From: Gonatopus flavifemur
Taxonomy: Eukaryota > Arthropoda > Insecta > Hymenoptera > Dryinidae
DNA: 64,000 bases
Direction: 5' to 3'
Assembly (NCBI GenBank): GCA_018340375.1
Contig: JAFFJZ010000012.1
Coordinates: 7,502,001-7,566,000, forward strand
The translations under genes and the position numbers were made by a program. This document shows positions 49,801 to 56,697 of this stretch, piece after piece. The notes beneath the pieces were generated by a model. That model did no database searches. It was not told where the DNA came from and saw nothing but the letters and a program-made list of their open reading frames with translations. Within the stretch, counting starts at the first letter, position 1, and every line of letters starts with the position of its first letter.

Positions 49801-52724
49801 AGACTGATAAAAACGTGTTGAAATCTATATAGACTAATAAGATTTATATATGAGAATGTATGGGACTTTTTCAACAGGGTTGGCAAAAATCTCCACAAAT
49901 CTCTTGATATCCACTTACATCTGGAGATTTGCATTTTGCGAGAGGTTCAAAAGATATAAAACGATCCAAAAAGATATCCAGAGATCTCCAGGGTTCTTTT
50001 TGAATATCCCTATACCTCTCTGGATTCCTTCCAAAATTGAAATCTTCAGATATAGGTAGACATTAGAAAATCTCAGAGATTTCTGGCAACGTTAAAATCT
50101 GTTAGATCTAATCTTTTTTTCTCGGGTATCTGGGATCTGGTATCCGGAACATCACTAATTAGAATTCTAACTTGACACGAGAAAAAGCAACACGTTCCAA
50201 CAGTTACCATTTACTTTTTTTTCCCAGAAGTGGTTTATGCGGAGAAAATTTTTTGGACACTGAACAGTTGACAGTACACAAAAAATCATACGATAAAAGT
50301 GTCATTAGCGAATTGAATAATGGTCATGAGAATTCTTTGAATCAGTGCAATTCGCTATTACAGTGCCATATTTGCAGTAAACAAAATTTCACGATATCAG
50401 GTTTGAAGGTATAATATTGCATTAATATTTTCTTATTATATAATTTAAGGTGAAATTATATGACTAACTGAAAACAAATGTTCTTTTTGTAGGAACATTT
50501 GAAAATCCACCGAGGGACCAAAGAATATCAGTGTCCAGAATGTTGTGCACGATTTTGTACGAATAGTGGACTCAGCAGGCATTTACATACTCACATGAGC
50601 AAAAGGTAAACACATTCAAAATTATTTTAATCTATTTTATTATGAAATTTTTTAATGATCCAATAACTTTGACAATATTTTTAACTGAAGAAGAAATTGT
50701 TTTCAACCATAGATCTCAGTCGACCGACCATGATAAATCGCATGATGAGAATTGGTCTCTCACCCTAGTACAATCGGAAGCATCTAAAATGAGCTTGATA
50801 TCTAAAATGAATTTGTCTACGATATCGCAGTCGGATATGGAAACTGAATTGGAATCATCCGTATCTGAAAAAGTTTTATTAGCAACGGTCGCTGAAAAGA
50901 ACATAGTAGAAGGAAAAGAGGTAGAGCCTTAATTTTAACCAATAATTCTTGCTTAAAAATATTGTGGAATGACCAGTAAATTACAATTTCAGAAGCAAAA
51001 AGAAGAGGAAAAAGAAAAGAAGACATATGCGAATAAATGTAAATACTGTCCAAAAACCTTTCGTAAACCCAGCGATTTGATAAGGCATATTCGAACGCAT
51101 ACGGGAGAAAGGCCATTCAAATGTGATTGTTGCAATAAAAGTTTTGCAGTTAAATGTACTTTGGATTCACATATGAAAGTACATACAGGCAAGAAGACAT
51201 TTTCTTGTCACGTTTGCAACAGTCTTTTTGCGACAAAAGGGAGTTTGAAAGTTCATATGCGTTTACATACAGGTGAATATTGGATCTTTATATATAAACG
51301 TTAATTGCTTGAATATAGAATATGTGGAGAGCTCTTCGAACCAAAGAAAAATGTTTTTATTATGCTGGTCAAGATCATTCAAAAACACTTACGCAGGGGA
51401 ATGCAATTATGAACCATTATATTCGATAACCACATGATTTACCAATTGTATCTTCTTGCACTTGCATATCACGCAGCAATTTCTTTACTTTTATATGTTC
51501 CTACAATTCTTAAGGGTATATTAGCGTCGGTATCGGACCTTTCTTTCTATCTTATGATGTTGTCTTTTTCTAACCAATGAGATAAGTTACCGACGCTACT
51601 GTCCACTTAAATTTCTTTCCGGAAAGCTATATCTTTTTGCATATTTTAAAGAGAATGCTTTTAAACACAAAAATAATTTTGTAGGTTCGAAACCGTTCCG
51701 TTGTACGATATGCGATTTGAGATTTCGAACTTCGGGACATCGCAAAGTTCACACATTGAAACATATGAGAGAATTTAAAGGACTTTCAAGAAGAAAGTCA
51801 AGGCACACGAAGATAGCTGCGGTAGCTGAAGCCGCTGCTGATTTAGAAAAGACTTTGAAGAATGATATAGCACAGTCAGAGGTTGCAAAACAGCATCAAT
51901 CTGATCCTGAATATTCAACTTTAGACACCATAACCATTGATACGAACGATCTGAATAATCAAATAACATTTAACGCCGACGAAACTGCAATCAACAATAA
52001 TTCTGTGCTGAGCACAAACGACAGTAATCAACTTGTGACTAATTTTCTCTTTTCTCTCGCGAATGGCCTAGTCACGATACAAACGAATAATTCTTCTACT
52101 GTGTTACCTGAAAGTACTTCGGAGGTGAACATGTCTCAAGAGACCGAGAGCAACGATTTGGTCTTATCCGAGGCGTTCCAAGTTGACAATGCTAATACCA
52201 ATCACATCGTGATCACCCAGGTACCATTGCACACCCTTACGACTTCTACCGATCAAAACCAAGTGGATAATTGTCCGAGTATGCCGCACATGGGACAATC
52301 CATCTGTACTAAACCGGATCAACAACGCATCAAAACGAATCAATCAAAAAAAGTATGCGATATTTGTGGAAAAATGTTTATGAAACCTTATCAAGTGGAA
52401 AGACATAAAAGAATACATACAGGGGAAAGGCCTTATAAATGTGAATTGTGCGAAAAATCTTTCGCACAAAAATCGACGCTTCAAATGCATCAGAAACATC
52501 ATACTGGTGATCGACCGCATCCCTGTCCTTACTGCGAGCATTCTTTTACGCAAAAGGGAAATCTTCAGATGCATATGAAACGCGTCCATCAACTCGATAC
52601 AACGGAAAACAAAAAATTCAGGCGAGGACAACAAGTTCTCAAAGCAAAGATCATTCAAGAAAAATTCACTGATTCCAAGATTTTTGGTATGGATGATATT
52701 TCTTTTGTTGAACTTTTGAAATGA
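13859..52724 (+). CDS. ZNF236: ZNF236-like polydactyl C2H2 zinc-finger protein, 24 exons, 1697 aa
   Basis: Coding exons: 13859-13955, 14023-14135, 14210-14443, 14505-14636, 14742-14906, 25586-25717, 26427-26570, 38355-38472, 38671-38813, 38938-39142, 39659-39737, 39962-40097, 41874-42013, 42123-42476, 42566-42800, 42876-43095, 43340-43452, 43542-43778, 46440-46714, 50228-50408, 50493-50605, 50713-50920, 50993-51272, 51685-52724. All phases agree and total 5094 nt. I count 26 canonical C2H2 fingers plus one degenerate, in four blocks separated by acidic or Ser/Thr/Gln-rich linkers, with TGE(K/R)P(F/Y) links. Several introns cut fingers just before the helix (NIP|SNF, PTR|VQL, QKG|NLN). An RPKK basic motif (GRPKKN) precedes the first finger. 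Finger number, size and modular layout fit ZNF236, a nuclear DNA-binding factor; orthology is from memory. Introns 5 (10.7 kb) and 7 (11.8 kb) are transposon-filled. Confidence 0.9.
15819..16321. repeat. Foldback family F1, copy 1 (about 500 bp)
   Basis: Arms start CCCGAAGAGAACATGAAGC and end with the complement TCTTCATGTTCTCTTC. Further arm words TTCACAAACGTTTGTCGAAG and GACAAACGTTTGTGAATC pair. A second copy is at 48091-48593. No coding capacity. Confidence 0.75.
18430..18608. repeat. MITE with CCCAGTAAACATTTTGT ends
   Basis: CCCAGTAAACATTTTGT at 18431 faces ACAAAATGTTTACTGTG at about 18591-18607; interior GATGTCTTTTAGACAG and related TCTAAAAC words partly pair. Confidence 0.55.
20580..21219. 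repeat. Foldback element, about 640 bp, containing a CACTGTAAAAA MITE
   Basis: GTCGATTTTTTCACCAAAAA at 20589 faces TTTTCTAGTGAAAAAATCGA near 21188-21207; arms continue through CTACTAGATCGTTTCAACCA and complement. Inside, 20821-21068 has ends CACTGTAAAAAAT and TTTTTTTTACAGTG and is probably a separate insertion of the type also seen at 55450-55872. Confidence 0.65.
21833..23140 (-). pseudogene. Degenerate mariner transposase A, split by a hAT MITE
   Basis: Minus-strand DD34D mariner. Recognisable segments: [40 protein letters not shown]-like [55 protein letters not shown], and beyond the insertion [13 protein letters not shown] is altered to NPWPC, the reading changes frame near 23000, and a hAT MITE (22057-22388) interrupts the C-terminal part. 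One end (GGTGCGCAAC at 21833, after TA) is present; the 5' end is missing. Dead copy. Confidence 0.85.
22057..22388. mobile_element. hAT MITE family H1, copy 2 (332 bp)
   Basis: Same ends (CAGGGATGGGTTCTG, GTACCCAACCCTG) and same interior as 6768-7090. Exact 8-bp flanks GCCATACC at 22049-22056 and 22389-22396 show insertion into mariner A after that copy was already in place. Confidence 0.92.
23250..23352. repeat. Short MITE, CAGTGTAACTTGTCAATAAG ends
   Basis: The left end CAGTGTAACTTGTCAATAAG faces CTTATTGAGAGGTTGCACTG at 23333-23352; inner arms GCTCACCCTGTT and AACAGGGTTAGTG also pair. Confidence 0.65.
23440..24306. mobile_element. Non-autonomous DNA element with GGATAAAACCGGGTA ends, 867 bp
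   Basis: GGGGAGAGTTGGATAAAACC after TA (23438-23439) and GGTTTTATCCGACCTTCCCT before TA (24307-24308). Internally the motif GTCAAACCGGGTACTTGAG and related AACCGGGTTTTT recur. TA flanks suggest a Tc1/mariner relative; no transposase. Confidence 0.65.
24734..24885. repeat. Foldback, CTCTACATACATAC ends
   Basis: CTCTACATACATAC faces GTATGTATGTAGAG; inner arms GTAGGGCAGTCTATCCTTTT and AAAAAGATAGACTGCCCTAC are nearly perfect. Confidence 0.65.
25894..26149. repeat. Foldback MITE in intron 6 of the zinc-finger gene
   Basis: GAGGATATGAGCGCAAAATACT faces ATGCGCTCGTATCC, and inner arms CAGGGATGAAGCTTCGAAGG and CCTTCGAAGATTCATCCCTG pair. Arm phrases (TCTAGGTCTGTACAG) are also found near 21380 and 2215, so it belongs to a dispersed family. 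Confidence 0.6.
26909..27832. mobile_element. Near-perfect 924-bp palindromic element with TA flanks
   Basis: Ends CAGTGGGTGGCCAAATTATT and AATAATTTGGCCACCCACTG with TA at 26907-26908 and 27833-27834, as in Tc1-like elements. The arms (about 445 bp each) are so alike that both encode the same 77-codon frame, at 27001-27234 plus and 27507-27740 minus, differing by a single residue (EHYLTS versus EHHLTS). The hinge is near 27370. The frame has no known domain. Confidence 0.85.
28632..28883. mobile_element. MITE with TATACTGCTGTCC ends
   Basis: TATACTGCTGTCCTAAGCC at 28632 faces GGACGGCAGTATA ending 28883; inner arms CCGTATGTCAA and TTGACATACGG pair. TA-type flanks are possible. Confidence 0.65.
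28950..29330 (-). repeat. Dispersed repeat family R1, copy 2
   Basis: Reverse-strand counterpart of 1081-1440 (AATATTTTCAAGACGCGTTA, CTCGAGTCCTCTCCAAGAC), joined to units resembling those of 36880-38210 (CCGCAAATATCCTCGTTTCC, CCCATATGAGTTTCATCCCA). Confidence 0.6.
29912..31179 (-). mobile_element. Mariner B, 1268 bp, complete ends, dead transposase
   Basis: Ends GGTGTATAACTTTGCTTCCG and GCGGAAGCAAAGTTATACAC with TA on both sides (29910-29911, 31180-31181). The transposase begins at 31009 ([17 protein letters not shown]) and shows a paired [49 protein letters not shown] and [14 protein letters not shown]. It is broken by an in-frame stop at about 30341 and another after residue FRSH, and the third catalytic aspartate is His (VAPSHYHLF instead of APSDY). 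DD34D mariner, not autonomous now. Confidence 0.92.
31188..32275 (-). pseudogene. piggyBac transposase remnant, N-terminus missing
   Basis: Reading from 32254 down in shifting frames: [20 protein letters not shown] (conserved acidic site), [34 protein letters not shown], then [20 protein letters not shown] and [20 protein letters not shown], and a Cys-rich tail ([20 protein letters not shown], then [15 protein letters not shown]) ending at TAA 31188-31190. This is the DDE_Tnp_1_7 domain plus the C-terminal Cys-rich finger of piggyBac. At least three frame breaks are present. Mariner B abuts its 3' end, suggesting it inserted into the piggyBac copy. Confidence 0.85.
32872..32945 (-). repeat. 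tRNA-like block, probable SINE head
   Basis: On the minus strand the sequence contains an A-box-like TTAGCTGATGTGATAGAG and a B box GGTTCAATCC preceded by CCCG, at the usual spacing of a tRNA gene with a TCACTCGCAGA middle. The acceptor stem does not pair well (ends GGAGA and TTGCC), so it is more likely a tRNA-derived SINE or pseudogene than a working tRNA. Confidence 0.5.
33929..34766. mobile_element. Inner element with CCCAGGTAGGAATT ends
   Basis: CCCAGGTAGGAATTAACAAA at 33929 faces TTTCCTACCTGGG ending 34766. The interior is four or five degenerate units with GGTTCGCTATGCTTGGCAGC, GCCAAGCTTGCACCAGTTG and similar. Its ends resemble those of its host element (ACCCATGTGGAAATG), implying related families. 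Confidence 0.55.
34857..36102 (-). mobile_element. Mariner C, nearly complete
   Basis: Inverted ends CAAATTAATTCGGTCCG (34857) and CGGACCGAACTAATTTG (36102); the right flank is TA, the left TA is lost. It carries the long transposase frame at 34944-35939. Located in intron 7 of the zinc-finger gene, opposite strand. Confidence 0.85.
34944..35939 (-). CDS. Mariner C transposase, 331 codons, C-terminus frameshifted
   Basis: DD34D mariner transposase: paired HTH region (about residues 5-110, [20 protein letters not shown]), the linker motif [17 protein letters not shown], first catalytic site [19 protein letters not shown], second [12 protein letters not shown], third [18 protein letters not shown]. 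All three catalytic Asp are present and no stop interrupts the frame. A small indel near 34995 switches the last codons to [16 protein letters not shown]; in the neighbouring frame the normal ending [20 protein letters not shown] and YFD runs to TAA at 34915. It is thus the youngest-looking transposase here but probably not intact. Confidence 0.88.
   Translation of the reverse strand: MSNFVLTKQHLREVLVFCFNWKKSAAETHRMLVGVYGDNALTDKSCRERFRRFKNGDFSVEDKPRSGQPQKFENEELEALLDEDPSQTQQALAESLGVTQQAVPVRLQSMGMIQKQGNWVPYDSKPRDIERRFFTCEQLIQRQRRKGFSHRIVTGDEKWIFYDNPKKRKYYAMSGQSLPSNIHGSKIMLCIWWDQKGVIYYELLKPGDSITGDRYRLQLIRLSRALREKRPEYKERHDKVILLHDNARPHVAKVVTNYLETLKWDILPHPPYSPDTAPSDYWLFRQMQHDLAGHWFTSFKEIENWLLTWIASKDETISVTVFENSPEDGKK
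36624..36789. mobile_element. hAT MITE, 166 bp, TSD CTCCCCAG
   Basis: Ends CAGTGATGCCAG and CTGGCATCACTG with exact 8-bp flanks CTCCCCAG at 36616-36623 and 36790-36797. Interior non-coding. Confidence 0.9.
36830..38215. repeat. Tandem-like R1-related dispersed repeats
   Basis: Four or five degenerate units share the series GACCGCGCATATCTTC, CCTGTTATCCGATTGTAATG, CCACGTTCCAGTTATG, CCCATATGAGTTTCA and CAATCGGTTGAGAAATG (units near 36880, 37030, 37520, 38080). A GT microsatellite (36838-36867) starts the block. Frames are not conserved. Confidence 0.6.
40098..41873 (+). other. Intron 12 of the zinc-finger gene, with a LINE tail
   Basis: Apart from the LINE 3' remnant at about 40377-41060, I see no feature; 41480-41870 is AT-rich and plain. 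Confidence 0.5.
40377..41060 (+). pseudogene. LINE retrotransposon 3' remnant
   Basis: The frame around 40377-40557 reads [20 protein letters not shown], then [20 protein letters not shown] and C. The CX2CX7HX3C knuckle after an RCG-x-NKYW motif is the C-terminal end of R1/jockey-like LINE ORF2 proteins, common in insects. The sequence then runs AG-rich to an A-rich end (about 41038-41060, AATAAAATAACAATATAAAT). Everything 5' is absent, as in 5'-truncated insertions. Assignment from motif memory. Confidence 0.5.
43838..44001. repeat. Foldback, ATATCGATATCCACG ends
   Basis: ATATCGATATCCACGTTGTA faces AACGCGGGTATCGATATT; inner arms CATCGTATCCCACT and AGTGGGATACGACG pair. Confidence 0.6.
44028..44231. 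repeat. Foldback MITE, GGGGATACCAGCAGTG ends
   Basis: GGCAGCAGCCGAATCGTTTA faces AACGATTTGGCTGCTGCC; outer words AAGGGGATACC and GTCACCCCAACTT mirror each other. Central arms GAAACGTTTCAATTTCAT and ATAAAATTGAAGCGTTTGCC pair. Confidence 0.65.
47290..49150. repeat. Large degenerate inverted/direct repeat complex
   Basis: Two direct, diverged units share GATTTGGATT, CTCGAAAACC, TATAAATCTGT, CAC(A/C)AATG and GGATTCGCCATCTT-like words (47340-47475 and 47690-47820). The region near 47497-47640 (AGAGATTGCTAACGCAATG, GGTCCGTATCACG) is mirrored near 49090-49145 (GTGATACGGACC, CGCGTTAGCAATCTCT). It looks like one old element with copy 2 of F1 inserted. Confidence 0.5.
48091..48593. repeat. Foldback family F1, copy 2 (503 bp)
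   Basis: Ends CCCGAAGGGAACATGAAGCT and AGCTTCATGTTCCCTTCGGG are exact complements over 20 bases. Arms of about 170 bp include GATCATGATAGATCAGACTG and complement. Same family as 15819-16321. Confidence 0.8.
49483..50145. repeat. Foldback rich in GATCTAA words
   Basis: CTCGAAAAGAAAAGATTAGA faces TCTAATCTTTTTTTCTCG; the outer flank GATAGCATCAGATAACC faces GGTATCTGGGATCTGGTATC. The interior repeats AGATCT, GTTCTAGGACAGAAACCGCA (twice, 49636 and 49779) and similar. Confidence 0.55.
51515..51604. repeat. Small MITE in intron 23
   Basis: TTAGCGTCGGTA faces TACCGACGCTAC over a 90-bp span in the intron before the last zinc-finger exon. Confidence 0.5.
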
Positions 52725-53213
52725 AAATTTCACTTTCAATTGTCAATTAAAGTTGATACATTGAAATTAGATACTTTGAATGTTCAAAGAATTTTTTTTC
52801 AATGAATAATTGTGTTCAAATAACATACAGAAGTTCGAATTATTACTATTATTTTTTTTGAATAACCGTGTTTCAATCTTTTATTGAACTGACTGTTGAG
52901 CATGCGAAATTTTTCAGTTCCCATTCGAAACACCGTTAGAATTGTTTTGTTGAGAAAAGATCCTTCAACAGTATTTTATAATCTTGAAGTTAGTTCTTAC
53001 AATTAAAAATTTCAGGGAACTACATTTAGACTGGATTTTATATTTTTCAATATCAAGACTTCAAGTCCACTGTGATTTATCTACATACATCTTGTACATT
53101 AATAATTCTAGTTACGTTAGAATTTAAGCAATTTATCTACAAATATGAACTAATGCACTATTATTTATGTTATCAAAGAAAGAAATTGTGCTCTGTTGCA
53201 AAACAAAATGATT

Positions 53214-53230
53214 TTTATTCTTGAAATAAA
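53214..53230. terminator. Convergent polyadenylation signals
   Basis: AATAAA at 53225-53230 on the plus strand is 500 bp after the zinc-finger stop. AATAAA on the minus strand (TTTATT at 53214-53219) is about 60 bp after the TRMT44 stop. The two are 5 bp apart, so the transcripts probably overlap at their 3' ends. Cleavage sites themselves cannot be seen. Confidence 0.55.
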
Positions 53231-53278
53231 TGATTTATATGTACAGTGAATTCTACGTAACAATATTAATACTAACCA

Positions 53279-55172
53279 TTAATGTTTGAAATGGCACTGT
53301 ATGTCAGGGATAGGACATCCATCTGGATGATTCTGATAAAACCAACATACCTTTGTTTTAAAGGTAATTTTTTTACTAGACCGTTTTCTTTTCATCTTTT
53401 GATTTCCTGGTATCCTAAACCTAACAATTCCATTACTCACGTCGAATATGTGACCATTGTTTTTCAACAGAGTTTGAAGACCACCGCATTCATTTCGTAA
53501 CTCTTTCAATATTTTTGAAGGTAAGAGTGTAGCAATTTGACACAATTCAAGTTCTCCACCGGCGTTCCAAGGTTTTTCAAACGAATCTAAAGACATCTTA
53601 TTGACAGTTTTTAAAAGATGCGATGTGACTTTATTCACAACTTCGTTGATCACTTCTTTGTTCAATTGGGTACAATTTCGTACCTTTTCCAAAGATTCTC
53701 TAGGTTTAAAATTGGAGTTCCAACGATCGGATGATTCTTGACTTCCGATAGTAGATACCGATCGTTCGTTGATCATACTTTCAATCGCTCTATCCTGAAC
53801 GAACGATCTCTCTTTGGTGTAAGTTCTATCCCATCCGACTAAACAGATTCTTTTAGTGGAAGGAATTTTCAATCTATCCAATCGTGTGTCGAACCCGCAT
53901 CGTTTCGATATCTCTTCCACGTAACACACGTAATTCCAATATTGACTTTTCGAAACATCTGTGCTCGATTTCTGATTTCTTCTTTGATATTTTCTACCAT
54001 CAAACTCGTAAGCGCAGCACGGCAGAACGAAAAATCGACAATCGAAGGAACTTCGTGCGGCTATAACCGGAATCCACGGGGTCAATTCGTCGGAATGATT
54101 TCCAATTAACCAATCTATGTCGGGAAATAAACTGGACGATGAAGGAATGATCGTTGATACCTGTCGAATTGATTCAAAATAAATTCATCGTCAACTACCC
54201 TGTAGTTGAAATACTGACCTTCAATTCGATGTTATTTGGATATAAATCCCAAATTTTTCTACGTCTCAAGTCAAGTCCCATTCCTTTGTGACCTTGGTTC
54301 GTTAATATATATACTAAAAGACCGTTGCCACAACCAAGATCTAAGAAAGATTGTAATCTTTCCATATTTTTCTCTTCTCTTTCTTTTTCCCAGAGAAGTA
54401 ATAAGTACGTCGCAATAGCGATATCTTCGTAAACAAATTTTGCTGGATCTGTATTCTCCGGCCAAATTTTCACAAGTTCGGGACCGTATTTGGTTTTTAA
54501 TTCAGTGTAAAGATTGGCATATCTTTCAATTGATATTAAAGTCAAAGAACCAAGTGCCAAACGATTGTGCGAATGATTTGTGGCCCATTTTACAAACCGT
54601 GGGAATAATTTATCTTTCAGCCAGGTTAAATTCTGTTCGAAACCTTTCAGATCTTGTAATTTCTGTGTGTACATGGTTATAATTTCATTCCCGTTCAAAC
54701 TAATTTTATAACTTAGAATGGAATCTAAAGATTTTTCTTTACAAGTTGTACACTTAGAGAAATAAAAAACACTCTTCTCTTTTGTATCTATTACGGTCAA
54801 TTGAAAAGTAGGTGCAAACAATTGAGAATTGCGAGGAAGCAGATATTTAATGGATAAATATTTTCTATCAGAAAGTGATTCAACGAGATCTATGGAATGG
54901 AGAATGTCTTGTTCAGATATATTTAGTAATCTTAATAATGTTTCTGCACAATTTTCATTTAGATTACTATTGAATACGAATGAATCGTAAGGTATTTCAT
55001 GGAGACGTGCAAACAACTCTGAAAGTTCACAGTTTATTTGTGCCTCAAATACTTTGACCGTACCCAAAATCCTTCGATTTACAGTATGAGGATTGTTTAA
55101 CCAAATCGATACAGCTCTCCAAAACTCTACTTTAGAATCTATGGTTTGACACACCAATGGGGTAAAATCCAT
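53279..55172 (-). CDS. TRMT44: tRNA (uracil-2'-O)-methyltransferase, 2 exons, 611 aa
   Basis: Exons 54219-55172 and 53279-54160, joined over a 58-bp GT-AG intron in phase 0. The product is the Trm44/TRMT44 family enzyme, which methylates the ribose of U44 in tRNA-Ser in the cytoplasm using S-adenosylmethionine. Motif I is SFLDLGCGNGLLVYILTNQG (about residues 280-300), followed by GMGLDLRRRKIWDLYP; exon 2 opens with DIDWLIGNHSDELTPWIPVI, the conserved family signature, then FFVLPCCAYEFDGRKYQ. The C-terminus has a CCCH finger (CWFYQNHPDGCPIPDIQCH), as in animal orthologues. Start chosen at 55172: an in-frame TGA lies 12 bases upstream. Only 18 bp separate it from the LYRM9 stop on the same strand. 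Confidence 0.93.
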
Positions 55173-55190
55173 TTTGAAATATCTTCAGTC

Positions 55191-56296
55191 TTATTTATTT
55201 TCTTTCTGAATTCCTTCACTGTACTGTAACATTGAATAAATCTCTTAAAATTTGTAAATTGATGTTGGGATATGGGATATCTTACTTTCTTTAAAATCCA
55301 TTCTGCGTCGGATACAGCTTTTTGCATAATCTGCTTTACACAATCTGGATCTGATTCATGTATGTATTGTTTGAACCCCTTTAAAACAGAATAATGTTAT
55401 TATTCTCATTTAATGATGTCCAACAAATTTGAGACTTCTTTAAAAATTATACTGCAAAAAACATTTTGAGTACATTTACCACGTTCAGAGTTAGTAACTT
55501 CATTATATTCTGAGAGTTGGACTTTTGTTATGAAAAATATAAATCTACTACTCTGAAAGTGAAGTTTTTACCAAACCCCAATGTGAAATCCCGACATTAA
55601 GAGTGACAATTTTTCAAAAATCTGTGATTTTACAATCTTTTGTAAATACGTCACGTTCAGAGTTGGTCACTTTATTTTCTACTCTGAGAATGACAATTTT
55701 ACCGATTTTCATAGTAAATTTACAGACTTACTAGAATATGCCAACATTCAGAGTGGTATATTTAGAATTTTTACTTTGTATTTACTTTACATTCAGAGTA
55801 GTAATAATACAGAATCCTTCCAATGTGAATTTACAATCAGAAATGTAAATTGATTTTTGACTTTTTACAGTGTAAACAATTAATGAAGAACAGTATTTTG
55901 AGTTTATAAAAACTGTAAAAATTATTTCTTGTAAATTAACTACATCAAACTGGGAAATCAAAATTTTTTGTGGAAGTACCATGCTCAACATAGAAAAAAT
56001 GAATTTTCATGTGTGATGTTACAGCAAAGAATGTAGGACTTTTACAATAACAATTCATTTCTCTTACGCTAAGTGTAGTACCTCCACAAAACACTGTGAT
56101 TGCTCAATTTTGATATGAGTTATTTACAAGAAATATTTTTCCAAGTGAAGATCAAACAAAATATCATACTGACTTGTTTAACAGAATGTTTGTAATATTC
56201 TTTTGCCTTGGTTGGGAGCTTGTCACATTGACGTAACAAAAATTTATACAGCTGTTTTGGTGAGGTTATAGCTACACGTGTCGCCATACCTGCCAT
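55191..56296 (-). CDS. LYRM9: LYR motif-containing protein 9, 3 exons, 82 aa
   Basis: Exons 56174-56296, 55286-55378 and 55191-55223. The protein has SPKQLYKFLLRQCDKLPTKA, KEYYKHSVKQGFKQYIHESD, IMQKAVSDAEWILKK and ends YSEGIQKENK. Length and motifs (LYRYLLR, LPTK, YYKH, DADWI) match the LYRM9 family: small proteins of the LYR/Complex1 fold, presumed mitochondrial, acyl-carrier-protein binding. The last exon is only 33 nt, found because a 62-bp intron (GTAAGATATC to GTTACAG) restores the short family C-terminus; without that splice the frame runs 45 codons further into the TRMT44 start. It is tandem with TRMT44 and divergent from FLAD1. Confidence 0.88.
55450..55872. repeat. Repeat element in LYRM9 intron 2 region
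   Basis: Ends TACTGCAAAAAACATTTTGA and TTTTTACAGTGTA, similar to the CACTGTAAAAA element at 20821-21068. The inside repeats A(C/T)(G/A)TTCAGAGT at least four times (55482, 55648, 55744, 55790). It lies in the intron between LYRM9 exons 1 and 2 and explains that intron's length (795 bp). Confidence 0.5.
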
Positions 56297-56697
56297 TTTG
56301 GAGTGTGCCTACTGCTTGAAATTCCTCTTCCTCTCATTGGTCAGTTTATCTAATGAAAACGTATCATTGATCAATTGTGTTGAATCTCAAAGACCGGTAG
56401 ACACGACACCCTGTTTTGGTAAATATTTTTTACCATGCGTCCAGTGTTTGTTGTTGAATTTTTATCTTACCGCCCAACAAAGGAACTACTAATCAATTGT
56501 CCAGAACTTTTTTTTTATTCAAATGGTTCAAATCCTGTTGTTTATTATTTTTAAAAAATAATTCACATCTTGAATCACGAAAGAGAAGAAATAAATTCAA
56601 CGAATTTGCAGGTTTCTTACTTTTAATGAGACACATTTTGTATTTTTTTTGTAAATAATAATTTAAAAAAAAAGGAACACGGATTGTGAATTTAAAC
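56297..56697. promoter_or_regulatory. Putative bidirectional promoter, LYRM9 / FLAD1
   Basis: 401 bp between two divergent start codons, AT-rich with T tracts (56509-56517) and A tracts (56663-56673) and no transposon. I see no TATA box in a convincing place. Both genes concern mitochondria or flavin cofactors, so a shared promoter is plausible but inferred from position. Confidence 0.4.

Larger units (their letters stand above)
46715..50227 (+). other. Intron 19 of the zinc-finger gene
   Basis: Contains a larger inverted structure (about 47500-49150) with the F1 foldback copy 2 inside, a degenerate direct duplication (47290-47475 and 47640-47825), and a GATCTAAG-rich foldback (49483-50145). 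No coding exon seen. Confidence 0.55.

Noticed and set aside
52344..52739. 131-codon minus-strand frame
   Set aside because: Exact antisense of zinc-finger exon 24; a shadow of the repeated finger codons.
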